DNA from: Herpetosiphon llansteffanensis
GTDB taxonomy: Bacteria; Chloroflexota; Chloroflexia; Chloroflexales; Herpetosiphonaceae
Assembly (NCBI RefSeq): GCF_003205875.1
Contig: NZ_PUBZ01000114.1
Span: forward strand, 1 to 64,000
Direction of reading: 5' to 3'
DNA: 64,000 bases
Shown here: positions 8,737 to 16,394 of the stretch, in pieces
How the letters are laid out: each line of letters begins with the position of its first letter
How positions within the stretch are numbered: the stretch's first letter is position 1
Notes under the pieces: generated by a model
Told to the model about the DNA's origin: nothing
Databases searched by the model: none
The model's input: only the letters and a program-made list of their open reading frames with translations
Position numbers and translations under genes: made by a program

Positions 8737-8745
8737 TGGTACAGT
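8737..8745 (+). promoter_or_regulatory. Extended -10 promoter of the secreted nuclease gene
   Basis: TGGTACAGT fits the extended -10 pattern TGnTANNNT and lies 46 nt before the ATG at 8792. The -35 is poor. Confidence 0.45.
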
Positions 8746-8791
8746 ATGCAAGCTATTCATCATACTTTCATCGCGAAAGGACATTGCTGTC

Positions 8792-9943
8792 ATGACTGGT
8801 CTGCGTCGGCTTTTTGGTCTGCTCATTTTAGGACTGTTGGCGCTAGGCTTGCGTCAACCTACCACCCAAGCTGCTCCCAACGATAGTTTGCACCTCACGC
8901 TGGGCAATCCTAGCAATGCGGTCAGTGATCCCTTGGTGCCAGATAATTATTTAATCGAACGCACTCAATATGCCATGGCCTATCAACGTGATGCTGGAAT
9001 TCCAGCTTGGGTTAGTTGGCACTTGGAAGTGCAAGATCTTGGCAGCACCTCGCGCGGCGATTTTGTGGCCGATTCAAGCCTGCCAAGTGGTTGGTATCGG
9101 GTGCAGCCAGGCGATTATAGTGGCAGCGGCTATGACCGTGGCCATATGATCCCATCAGGCGATCGCACTGTCTCACGGGCTGCCAACGATCAAACCTTCA
9201 TCATGTCGAATATGATTCCCCAAGCGCCTGATAATAACCAAGGCCCATGGGCCAATTTGGAAAATATGTGCCGCACATGGGCGCGGGCTGGCAACGAACT
9301 CTACATTATGACTGGCGGATATGGCACAAAAGGCACGATTGCCAGTGGTCGGGTGAACATTCCCGCCTTCACCTGGAAGGTTATTGTAGTGCTACCTGTG
9401 GGGAATGATGATGCGAATCGCGTCGCCGCCAATACTCGGGTGATTGGCATTTGGATGCCCAACAATCAAGGGATTCGCAGCAATCCTTGGGAGCAATATC
9501 GGGTCAGTGTCGATTATATTGAAAGCATGACTGGCTTTGATTTTCTCTCGAATGTGCCAACGGCAATTCAGAATATTGTTGAGGCCCAAGTTGATGGCTC
9601 GCCAGCGGTCACGGTTACGCCAGGCACGGTCAGCCCAACCGCAACCCGTACTGCCACGGCTACCCCAAGCGCAACCCGCACGGCCACGCCAAGCCTGACG
9701 GCAACCCAAACTGTCACGCCAGCAACCGTCTCGGCAACCGCCACGCGCACGGCTACGCCAGCAGTCAGCGTCACTGCTAGCCCAACTGATAGCGGCCCAC
9801 CAAGCTTTACCTTTACACCAACGCCTTCGGTAACTCAAACAGCTTCGCAAACTCCAGTTGTAACTGCAAGTGCCACGCCCTCGGTGAGTGCAACCGTGGT
9901 CATTCCTCAAGTGCACATCTTCTTGCCCTACGTTACCCAATAG
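8792..9943 (+). CDS. Secreted DNA/RNA non-specific endonuclease (NUC1 family)
   Basis: 383 aa. A signal peptide (LFGLLILGLLALGLR; AxA-like cleavage near residue 27) precedes a NUC1 betabetaalpha-Me nuclease domain at about 33-265. The catalytic motif is DRGHMIPSGDR with general-base His118, and the Mg-binding Asn lies in the IPQAPDNNQGPW segment. Such enzymes cut single- and double-stranded DNA and RNA outside the cell. Residues about 270-372 form a low-complexity Thr/Ala/Pro/Ser linker, and the protein ends VHIFLPYVTQ, like the end of the expansin. AAAGGA precedes the ATG. The domain is clearly paralogous to the nuclease at 36001-37419. Likely role: digestion of extracellular or prey nucleic acid. 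Confidence 0.92.
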   Translation: MTGLRRLFGLLILGLLALGLRQPTTQAAPNDSLHLTLGNPSNAVSDPLVPDNYLIERTQYAMAYQRDAGIPAWVSWHLEVQDLGSTSRGDFVADSSLPSGWYRVQPGDYSGSGYDRGHMIPSGDRTVSRAANDQTFIMSNMIPQAPDNNQGPWANLENMCRTWARAGNELYIMTGGYGTKGTIASGRVNIPAFTWKVIVVLPVGNDDANRVAANTRVIGIWMPNNQGIRSNPWEQYRVSVDYIESMTGFDFLSNVPTAIQNIVEAQVDGSPAVTVTPGTVSPTATRTATATPSATRTATPSLTATQTVTPATVSATATRTATPAVSVTASPTDSGPPSFTFTPTPSVTQTASQTPVVTASATPSVSATVVIPQVHIFLPYVTQ

Positions 9944-9947
9944 CTAA

Positions 9948-9983
9948 AAAAAACGGCATCCCGCTAGTGCATAGCGGGATGCC
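9948..9983 (-). terminator. Terminator of the GTPase-Roadblock gene
   Basis: A perfect 12-bp stem (9955-9966 and 9972-9983, 5-nt loop) is followed on the minus strand by GTTTTTTT. It lies 16 nt after the stop at 9999. On the plus strand, where the nuclease gene ends at 9943, the same hairpin lacks a T tail. Confidence 0.85.
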
Positions 9984-9998
9984 TCGATTGTGCATTCA

Positions 9999-10880
9999 TT
10001 AGGCTGCCAATAGCTCCCTCAATGGTCGCTCCATATCAGCAACATTCAGCCAAAAGAGGCCAAGGTTGGCGTGTGGCTGAAGCAACGTAATCAAAATATG
10101 GCTATGCACTGGGCGAATAATACACAAGCCTTCAGCAGTGCGAATAATGCTTTCTTCGGTTTGGCCTAACGCGGCGCTATGCGCTACTTTATCGGCGATG
10201 CGTAACCATGGCCCGCTAATCGCTGCTAATTGTTCAGGGCTAATCTTCGCTGGCAAGGTTGAAACCAGCAGTTCGCCGTTGGTATCGATTAAGGCTGTGC
10301 CAATAATGTCGTGATTGGTATCTTGGACAAGTTGCTCAAACAGCAGCTGCACTTGGCGCGCTTGATCAAAGGTCGCAGGAATATATTCTTTTTGAACGGA
10401 GCTGTTGGTAGGCAATGTTCCACCCAAGGCGGTCATGATTCGTTGGATTGATTCTGGTTTATGCATGATGTAACTGTCTACTATGTAATGGTTTGAACGA
10501 TTTAAGGCGGCACGAAGGTGGTCGGATACGGCTGCTTGCTGGGTTACCAGCAAAATAATTGGCCCAGCGATCCACGGCTCAAGCTGATCGGCGAGATCAA
10601 GCATTGCAGCATTATCAGTGCTTGGATCAATTAATACAATACAGCCGTTGACGGTTTGGGCAAGCTCATGGATGATTGGGCTAGCACTCGCAGGGATTCC
10701 ATACCAAACCGAAGCTTGTTCGGCGTAGTCCAAATGGCCTATATCCATTACGATGCTTTGGCTGCTCTGGATGTTTGCTCCATCAAGCTCGTGACTGCTC
10801 CACGTGTCACAGATCGACTGAATAAACTTGGTTTTCGGCTCTGCTTCAGCGCCAACGACTAAGATGCGCTGGGTTGTCAT
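9999..10880 (-). CDS. Degenerate small-GTPase-like domain fused to a Roadblock/LC7 domain
   Basis: 293 aa. Residues about 4-165 look like a Ras/MglA-type P-loop fold: RILVVGAEAEPKTKF where a Walker A would stand, a switch-like MDIGHLDYAEQ, and GCIVLIDPSTD. The GKS/T signature is degraded to PKT, so nucleotide binding is doubtful. Residues about 180-293 resemble a Roadblock/LC7 (MglB-like) domain: VQDTNHDIIGTALIDTNGELLVST, then IADKVAHSAALGQTEESII and CIIRPV. Roadblock proteins normally act as GAPs or scaffolds for small GTPases, often in motility or polarity. AAGGAG lies 10 nt before the ATG at 10880; an earlier in-frame ATG (10928) has none. A dead-GTPase scaffold is my inference. Confidence 0.7.
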   Translation of the reverse strand: MTTQRILVVGAEAEPKTKFIQSICDTWSSHELDGANIQSSQSIVMDIGHLDYAEQASVWYGIPASASPIIHELAQTVNGCIVLIDPSTDNAAMLDLADQLEPWIAGPIILLVTQQAAVSDHLRAALNRSNHYIVDSYIMHKPESIQRIMTALGGTLPTNSSVQKEYIPATFDQARQVQLLFEQLVQDTNHDIIGTALIDTNGELLVSTLPAKISPEQLAAISGPWLRIADKVAHSAALGQTEESIIRTAEGLCIIRPVHSHILITLLQPHANLGLFWLNVADMERPLRELLAA

Positions 10881-11055
10881 TGCTGCGATGCTCCTTGATT
10901 GGCGTTGGTGTTGGCAATTGAGCGTCAAGCCGTTGCAAAAATAGCGTTTGAAGGCAGTCTAGATCAATTGCTTAACAAAATTGCTTACGCTTGGAAAACT
11001 ACTCACTTACGTTGCAAAAAATCTCCCGAAAGCGGTAGATTTTACCAAACATTGG

Positions 11056-11080
11056 TTGCACCATTGAGGGGATGGTGCAA
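11056..11080 (+). promoter_or_regulatory. 9-bp inverted repeat upstream of the GGDEF gene
   Basis: TTGCACCAT (11056-11064) and ATGGTGCAA (11072-11080) form a perfect inverted repeat with a 7-nt G-rich centre, 103 nt before the ATG. There is no T tail, so an operator is more likely than a terminator. The rest of 10881-11182 is AT-rich spacer. Confidence 0.45.
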
Positions 11081-11132
11081 AGATTATGCATATGTTAAAG
11101 TTTTTATATTGATCGCTGCTTGTGCGATCAAA

Positions 11133-11151
11133 CTGGATTGGATCAATCCAG
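11133..11151 (+). promoter_or_regulatory. 8-bp inverted repeat just upstream of the GGDEF start
   Basis: CTGGATTG (11133-11140) and CAATCCAG (11144-11151) form a perfect 19-bp dyad with a GAT centre, 31 nt before the ATG. It could be an operator or a stable leader hairpin near the ribosome-binding site. Confidence 0.45.
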
Positions 11152-11182
11152 AGAGCAAGAAGTCTGCCAACGAAAGCGTACT

Positions 11183-12931
11183 ATGGTTGTCTCACAGCAA
11201 ATTCAGCAAGAATTAAAGCAATCTACCAATCCTGCTCGTACTATCGATTTATTAAACGTTTGGGCTGCAAATTTACGCCATATCGATTTGGCGCAAGCAT
11301 GGAAGATAAATTATCAGGCAGAGTATCATGCGCGCAATGGTTTATTTGCCTACACGCCCTATTATCAGGGCTTGGTTGAAGCATGGTATTGGCGTGGTAA
11401 ATTTTATAGCGTGCATAAAAAATATGCTGAAGCATTAAATTGTTTTTATAAAGCACTGGAATATTGCGATTATGTGAATCCAAATATATTTGAATTGAAA
11501 AATCCTGCTGCTGCCTATTACCAAGATGCTCCCGACCAATTTATTGATAATTGGGTCGATAAAATGGCGTTGCATAACATTCTTGGTGTTACGTTGGCAT
11601 TGCAATCGCAGCTTGATGCCGCTTTGGAGCATTATCTGATTGCTGAAGAAATTGCGATCAACACCAATAATGAATGGATGCAAACGATTTTGAATAGCAA
11701 TATTGGCTATTTATACCGCGTTTTAGAGCAGCCAATGGAAGCAGAAAGCTATTTGCAACGCGCATTTCAACGCCTGCCAGCCCAGCTTGAGACCAAAGCC
11801 CAAAAACGGTTGTACGCCACCATGCTCGATAATAGCTGCTGGGTCGCCTTGGAATATGATCAATTGTACGATGCCTTGATGTATGCAAATGCCAGTTTGG
11901 AGCTGTATCAGGCACTTGGTTGGTCGCAGGGCATTGTCGAGGTGTTGAATATTTTGGGCGTGGTTTATCAGCGTTTTGGTCGCTCCGACCAAGCTATGGC
12001 CGAATTTGAGGCCAGTTTTGGCTTGGCCCAACGGCTTGGATTTCAAGAAGATATGATTTTTTCATTGATCCAGCGTGGTATCCTAGGAGCAAGTCAGCAC
12101 GATTATGCGCAAGCCTTGGCATTTGGACAACGTGGTTTGGCGCTAGCGATCGAGACCAACGATCTCAGCCAACAATCAATGGCTCACAACGCATTAGCCG
12201 ATATTTACGAGCAAATGGCCGATTATGCCAACGCCATCCAGCACTTCAAAGCCTATCATCACTTGCGCGAAACGCTGTTTAACGAACGCTCAGACCAGCG
12301 TTTGCGCTTATTGCAAGTCAAACATCAGGTGCTGCAAGCCCAACAGCAAGCCCGCTTGTATTATCAAAAAACACAGGAATTGGTGGCAGAGATGCAAGAA
12401 CGTGATCGTCAACGGATTGAATTGGAACGCTTGGCAACGACTGATAGCCTGACTGGGCTGTATAATCGCCGCCATTTTTTGGTTTCGGCCCAAGTCTTGT
12501 TGGAGCAAGCAGCGCTGGCTGGCAATTCAGTCGCAATTATGCTGTTTGATATTGATCATTTCAAGCACATTAACGATCAGCATGGCCATCATGTTGGCGA
12601 CCTCGTGCTGCAAGCGATTGCCACAACCGCCCAAGCTGCCTTGCGCCAATCCGATTTGCTTGGCCGCTATGGTGGCGAGGAGTTTATTGTGCTGTTGAGC
12701 CGCGTGAACAAAGCCGATGCGCTGTTGGTTGCCGAACGCTTGCGTAGCGCCATTGCACAACAACGGTTAACCGTTGATCAACAGCCAATTAGCAGCTCGG
12801 TGAGCATTGGTTTGGCGCTCTGTCACGAGCATGCCGACATTCCCTTAGAGCAGTTGATTCAGCAAGCCGATCAAGCGCTGTATCAAGCCAAGGCGGCTGG
12901 GCGCAATACTGTTCAAACGTTTGGGGCCTAA
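11183..12931 (+). CDS. TPR-repeat diguanylate cyclase (GGDEF)
   Basis: 582 aa, soluble. Residues about 50-370 are tetratricopeptide-like helical repeats (for example YQALGWSQGIVEVLNILG and SMAHNALADIYEQMADYANA). A coiled-coil linker at about 385-420 (QVLQAQQQARLYYQKT) joins them to a GGDEF domain at about 420-580. The active-site loop is GGEEF near 496, with the allosteric I-site RQSD five residues before it, so the enzyme should make c-di-GMP and be inhibited by it. The TPR array is probably the input, binding a protein or peptide. An upstream in-frame TTG at 11120 exists, but ATG 11183 is the better start. It diverges from the Roadblock gene. Confidence 0.92.
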   Translation: MVVSQQIQQELKQSTNPARTIDLLNVWAANLRHIDLAQAWKINYQAEYHARNGLFAYTPYYQGLVEAWYWRGKFYSVHKKYAEALNCFYKALEYCDYVNPNIFELKNPAAAYYQDAPDQFIDNWVDKMALHNILGVTLALQSQLDAALEHYLIAEEIAINTNNEWMQTILNSNIGYLYRVLEQPMEAESYLQRAFQRLPAQLETKAQKRLYATMLDNSCWVALEYDQLYDALMYANASLELYQALGWSQGIVEVLNILGVVYQRFGRSDQAMAEFEASFGLAQRLGFQEDMIFSLIQRGILGASQHDYAQALAFGQRGLALAIETNDLSQQSMAHNALADIYEQMADYANAIQHFKAYHHLRETLFNERSDQRLRLLQVKHQVLQAQQQARLYYQKTQELVAEMQERDRQRIELERLATTDSLTGLYNRRHFLVSAQVLLEQAALAGNSVAIMLFDIDHFKHINDQHGHHVGDLVLQAIATTAQAALRQSDLLGRYGGEEFIVLLSRVNKADALLVAERLRSAIAQQRLTVDQQPISSSVSIGLALCHEHADIPLEQLIQQADQALYQAKAAGRNTVQTFGA

Positions 12932-12937
12932 AATTGA

Positions 12938-12966
12938 AAAGCGCTCCTAGAATGTAGGAGCGCTTT
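12938..12966. terminator. Bidirectional terminator between the GGDEF gene and lspA
   Basis: AAAGCGCTCCTA (12938-12949) and TAGGAGCGCTTT (12955-12966) pair perfectly over 12 bp with a 5-nt loop. It sits between convergent genes; U-rich tails are modest on both strands. Confidence 0.8.
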
Positions 12967-12969
12967 GGT

Positions 12970-13470
12970 TTAAGCAGTTTGTTGGCTCCGGCGTTTGGCT
13001 GCATCCTCGCGCCAGAGCGTGATAAACAGGCTAACCGCGCCAAACGAAATCGCCATATCGGCAACATTAAACACTTGGAAAATTGGCAGCGGAATGATGT
13101 GGAAGGTATCAACCACAAAACCATAGGCAAAGCGGTCGATAATATTGCCCAAACCGCCAGCGATAATTGCCACAACCGCCGTTTGCCCAAGCAGGCCTGC
13201 ATCGCGAAACCATGTGCGCGAGCGAAACAGCACAAAGCCAATTACGCCCAGCGCCAGAATTCCCAGCAACAGCGAGTTGTTTTCCAAAAAGCCAAAGGCT
13301 ACGCCACGATTTTCAACATAGACGAAGCGCAAAATGCCAGGAATTGGCTCGGTGCCTGGGTTGCCCAGCGGCGTGAGCGTATCGAGCGTCCACCACTTAA
13401 CCCAGCGATCAAGCGCGAGAATCGCCACAAACATGGCTGCGAAGGCACTATAGCGTTTGGTTAATTTCAT
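12970..13470 (-). CDS. lspA: Lipoprotein signal peptidase (signal peptidase II)
   Basis: 166 aa integral membrane aspartyl protease that removes signal peptides from diacylglyceryl-modified prolipoproteins. Four hydrophobic segments are visible. The conserved boxes are ENRGVAFG, AGGLGNIIDRFAYG with the first catalytic Asp, and VFNVADMAIS with the second. Length is normal. Its start overlaps the stop of the upstream map gene by 4 nt, so it is the last gene of the 16879-12970 cluster. Likely client lipoproteins in this window include those at 49477, 59109 and 61818. Confidence 0.95.
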   Translation of the reverse strand: MKLTKRYSAFAAMFVAILALDRWVKWWTLDTLTPLGNPGTEPIPGILRFVYVENRGVAFGFLENNSLLLGILALGVIGFVLFRSRTWFRDAGLLGQTAVVAIIAGGLGNIIDRFAYGFVVDTFHIIPLPIFQVFNVADMAISFGAVSLFITLWREDAAKRRSQQTA

Positions 13471-14219
13471 AATTTGGTTAAAATTTCTGGATCACCAGTG
13501 GTAATCGCTAGTTGATGTTCAAATTGCGCCGAGCGCGAGCCATCGACGGTTTTGGCCGTCCAGCCATCACGCAGCACGCGCGTGCGCGCCGAGCCAATAT
13601 TGACAATCGGTTCAATCGTCAGCGTCATGCCAGCCCGCAGTTTGAGGCCTTTGCCCCATTCGCCAAAATTAAAAACATCTGGTGGCGTTTCATGCATTTT
13701 GCGGCCAATGCCGTGGCCAGTATATTCGCGCACCACCGAGAAGCCTTGGCTTTCGGTATATTCTTGCATCGCTGCGCCAATATCGCCAATGGTTTTGCCA
13801 ACCCGCGCTTGAGCAATCCCGCGCCACATGGCTTCCTCGGTTACTTTAAGCAACTTGGCGCTTTGTGAATCGAGCTTGCCAACAGCATAACTCACACAGG
13901 AATCGCCATGCCAGCCATTTAAAAATGCCCCAATATCAATTGAGACAATATCGCCATTACTCAGGCGCGTGCTATCGGGAATGCCATGGCAGACTACATC
14001 GTTGACTGAGATACAGGTTGAGGCTGGAAAGCCGCCATGGCCTTTGAATGATGGTGTTGCGCCGTGCTCACGAATAAATTGCTCAACCCGTTGATCAAGT
14101 TCAAGCAACACCGCACCCGCAACAACGTGTTCGCGCAGCATGGCGTGGGCTTGGGCCACCAACAAGCCAGCTTTGCGCATTTCGTTAATTTGTGATTGAT
14201 TGTAGATCCTGATTGCCAT
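13467..14219 (-). CDS. map: Methionine aminopeptidase, type I (copy 2)
   Basis: 250 aa, removes the initiator Met from nascent proteins. All five metal ligands of the family are visible: Asp in VSIDIGAF, Asp in GWHGDSC, His in GHGIGRKMHE, Glu in TIEPIVN and Glu in AQFEHQLA. It belongs to the short type I class without an N-terminal zinc finger. It is a tandem paralogue of the gene at 14223-14972: large blocks are identical (for example AMWRGIAQAR, VVREYTGHGIGR, KTVDGSRSAQFEHQ), showing a fairly recent duplication. The gap to copy 1 is 3 nt, and the stop overlaps the lspA start. Confidence 0.95.
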   Translation of the reverse strand: MAIRIYNQSQINEMRKAGLLVAQAHAMLREHVVAGAVLLELDQRVEQFIREHGATPSFKGHGGFPASTCISVNDVVCHGIPDSTRLSNGDIVSIDIGAFLNGWHGDSCVSYAVGKLDSQSAKLLKVTEEAMWRGIAQARVGKTIGDIGAAMQEYTESQGFSVVREYTGHGIGRKMHETPPDVFNFGEWGKGLKLRAGMTLTIEPIVNIGSARTRVLRDGWTAKTVDGSRSAQFEHQLAITTGDPEILTKL

Positions 14220-14222
14220 TGT

Positions 14223-14972
14223 TTACAGCACCGTTAAAATATAGGGATCGCCATCGGTGACAGCGATTTGATGTTCAAATTGGGCCGAACGCGAGCCATC
14301 GACGGTCTTAACCGTCCAACCATCTTTGAGCAAACGCGTGGCGTAGCTACCAAGATTGACCATTGGCTCAATTGTGAAGGTCATGCCTGCGCGTAGGCGT
14401 AAGCCCTTGCCCCACTCACCATAATGCAACACGGTTGGCGCTTCGTGCATATTGCGGCCAATGCCGTGGCCAGTATATTCGCGCACCACCGAGAGGCCTT
14501 GGCTTTCGGTATATTCTTGAATCGCCGCGCCAATATCGCCAAGCGTGTTGCCTGGTCGGGCTTGGGCAATGCCGCGCCACATGGCTTCTTCGGTTGCTTT
14601 CATCAGCTTTTCGCTTTGAGCATCGATTTTGCCAACGGCGTAGGTTACGCATGAATCGCCATGCCAGCCATCGAGAAACGCGCCAATATCAATCGCCACC
14701 AAATCGCCATCTTTCAAGCGCGATTTATCGGGAATACCATGGCAAATTACATCGTTAATTGAAATACAGGTTGAGGCTGGAAAGCCCTTGTAGTTTTTAA
14801 ACGATGGCGTTGCGCCATGCTCACGCAGATAATCCTCAACCAATCGATCGAGATCAAGCAAAACTGCGCCTGGAACGACATATTCGCGCAGCATGGCATG
14901 GGTTTGGGCGACCAAACGGCCAGCGGTGCGCATTTTTTCGATTTGTGTGCTGTTACGTAATACAAGTGCCAT
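14223..14972 (-). CDS. map: Methionine aminopeptidase, type I (copy 1)
   Basis: 249 aa from ATG 14972, the upstream member of a tandem pair. The metal ligands Asp (VAIDIGAF), Asp (GWHGDSC), His (GHGIGRNMHE), Glu (TIEPMVN) and Glu (AQFEHQIA) are all kept, so both copies should be active. A longer in-frame start at 15008 exists, but ATG 14972 lies 1 nt past the stop of the preceding gene and has GGGGA a few bases upstream. One copy may be specialised in substrate or expression; sequence alone cannot say which. Confidence 0.95.
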   Translation of the reverse strand: MALVLRNSTQIEKMRTAGRLVAQTHAMLREYVVPGAVLLDLDRLVEDYLREHGATPSFKNYKGFPASTCISINDVICHGIPDKSRLKDGDLVAIDIGAFLDGWHGDSCVTYAVGKIDAQSEKLMKATEEAMWRGIAQARPGNTLGDIGAAIQEYTESQGLSVVREYTGHGIGRNMHEAPTVLHYGEWGKGLRLRAGMTFTIEPMVNLGSYATRLLKDGWTVKTVDGSRSAQFEHQIAVTDGDPYILTVL

Positions 14973-14973
14973 C

Positions 14974-15636
14974 TTATTCCCCAATCCATGTTCGCCAATC
15001 GTCGCCAATCAGGCCCCGATCGCGCGCCGATTGCATGGTCTGGCGGCAGTTGCAGCTTGCGCTTGAAGGCAAGTGCTGGGCGACTGCCGCGATTAATGTA
15101 TTGCCAAGCGTGCTGGCTGCCGTGCCAACAATGCCGACGACAGCGTAGCATAATTCTAATTCTTTGGCGAGATAAGCCGCTGGGGCAGCGCTTTGGCTTA
15201 GGCCATGGGCTTGCCAGCTTTGGGCGGCCTCAAGCGTGGTCTCAGCCTCGCCAACCGCCAGTGTACCACGACTAAACACCCGTTGGCTGACGCTTTGGGC
15301 AGCGGTTAATAAACTGGAACGCAAATCGGGACACCAGACAGGATGTTGGCCAACAAAGCCATAGCCGCGATTGCGAAAGAAGGTCGATGCACGTTGTTCG
15401 GTCAAATCGACCAGCTGATCGGGAATCACAATATCGTCTGGCTGAAGCAGACCATCGCATGGCAACATACTGACGGCCTCGATAATCCAACGAACGCCTT
15501 GCGTTTTGGCTGCATACAGCGCCGCATGTGGGTTTAGTTCGTCGAGCAAAATTGCTACTGTCCCGTTGGGGCTGTTTTTCGTGGCAAACATCGCCAGCCC
15601 AAATGGCGTATTAAGTGAGGTTATGGTAAACGTCAT
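14974..15636 (-). CDS. Degenerate purine nucleoside phosphorylase/MTAP-like protein
   Basis: 220 aa. The middle (about 48-110) is clearly MTAP/PNP-like: GVRWIIEAVSMLPCDG, then DDIVIPDQLVDLTEQRASTFF and the CPDLRSSLLTAA helix. It lacks the N-terminal glycine-rich phosphate loop. Where active enzymes have the SEGPR-ET and GAD-VGMT stretches it has GEAETTLEA and LSQSAAPAAYLAKELELCYA. It is therefore probably catalytically dead or altered. It overlaps by 4 nt the intact-looking phosphorylase gene before it, so the two are co-translated. I infer a possible hetero-oligomer or a scaffolding/regulatory partner; a distinct nucleosidase activity is the alternative. Confidence 0.7.
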   Translation of the reverse strand: MTFTITSLNTPFGLAMFATKNSPNGTVAILLDELNPHAALYAAKTQGVRWIIEAVSMLPCDGLLQPDDIVIPDQLVDLTEQRASTFFRNRGYGFVGQHPVWCPDLRSSLLTAAQSVSQRVFSRGTLAVGEAETTLEAAQSWQAHGLSQSAAPAAYLAKELELCYAVVGIVGTAASTLGNTLIAAVAQHLPSSASCNCRQTMQSARDRGLIGDDWRTWIGE

Positions 15637-16394
15637 GAGTTGCTCACATCGCTAGTTGCCAGCAAGTGTTCTGCGGTTGCTAGCACAATTTGGAGACATG
15701 TTTGGGCCACTTCAACCCCAAAGAAACGGGGTGCGCCTGCGCTTGGCTCAACCCCAGTTGCATAGTTGGTCACATACGCTAATGAGGCGAATTTAATCCC
15801 CAATTCGTAGGCCAGCAACACTTCTGGCACCAACGTCATGCCAACCACATCGGCCCCAAAATTGGCCCAAGCCCGAATTTCGGCGGCAGTTTCTAGGCGT
15901 GGGCCTTCCGAACATGCATAGGTGCCACAATCGAAGCTGCGGGCTTGCTGCTTGCGGGCTTGCTGGTAGAGCGCTTGAGCACTCGCCACATCAAAAACAG
16001 GCTGCGGAATTTGCCAAGCAGTGGGGCTTGGGCGATCGCCAGCAAAATTGATCGGGCGGGTTTTGGTGCCATTGAGCACGTAGTTGAGCACCACCAAATC
16101 GTGAACCTGCAATAATTGATTAATTGCGCCGACCCCATTCCAGCTTAAAATTTGTTGGTAGCCAAGCTCTTTGGCGGCCCAAATGTTGGCACGGCTATTG
16201 ACGAATGGTGGCGAAACATCTAAACGACCCCAGCCATGACGCGAAGCAAGGCCAATTTTGCCGCCAAACTGAGCTGGCTGATAGATTGAGCCTGCGGTGC
16301 CATAGGGCGTTTCCAGCGTTTGGTAGCTGCCAGCGCCCAACGTGGCTTCGAGGTCGAGAAAATAGGTGCCGGTGCCACCGAGCAATAAAATCAT
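15633..16394 (-). CDS. MTAP-family purine nucleoside phosphorylase
   Basis: 253 aa. Predicted phosphorolysis of methylthioadenosine or a purine nucleoside. Family features in order: a glycine-rich start (ILLLGGTGTYFLD), ASRHGWGRLDVSPPFVNSRANIWAAKELG (normal enzymes have RHG-x-GH), WNGVGAINQLL, then CSEGPRLETAAEIRAW and GADVVGMTLVPEVLLAYELG. The Asp that normally binds the purine base lies beyond this and is replaced by NYATGVEP. Some divergence is present, so substrate specificity is uncertain. It overlaps the genes on both sides by 4 nt: the membrane protein upstream and the degenerate sister downstream. Confidence 0.82.
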   Translation of the reverse strand: MILLLGGTGTYFLDLEATLGAGSYQTLETPYGTAGSIYQPAQFGGKIGLASRHGWGRLDVSPPFVNSRANIWAAKELGYQQILSWNGVGAINQLLQVHDLVVLNYVLNGTKTRPINFAGDRPSPTAWQIPQPVFDVASAQALYQQARKQQARSFDCGTYACSEGPRLETAAEIRAWANFGADVVGMTLVPEVLLAYELGIKFASLAYVTNYATGVEPSAGAPRFFGVEVAQTCLQIVLATAEHLLATSDVSNS

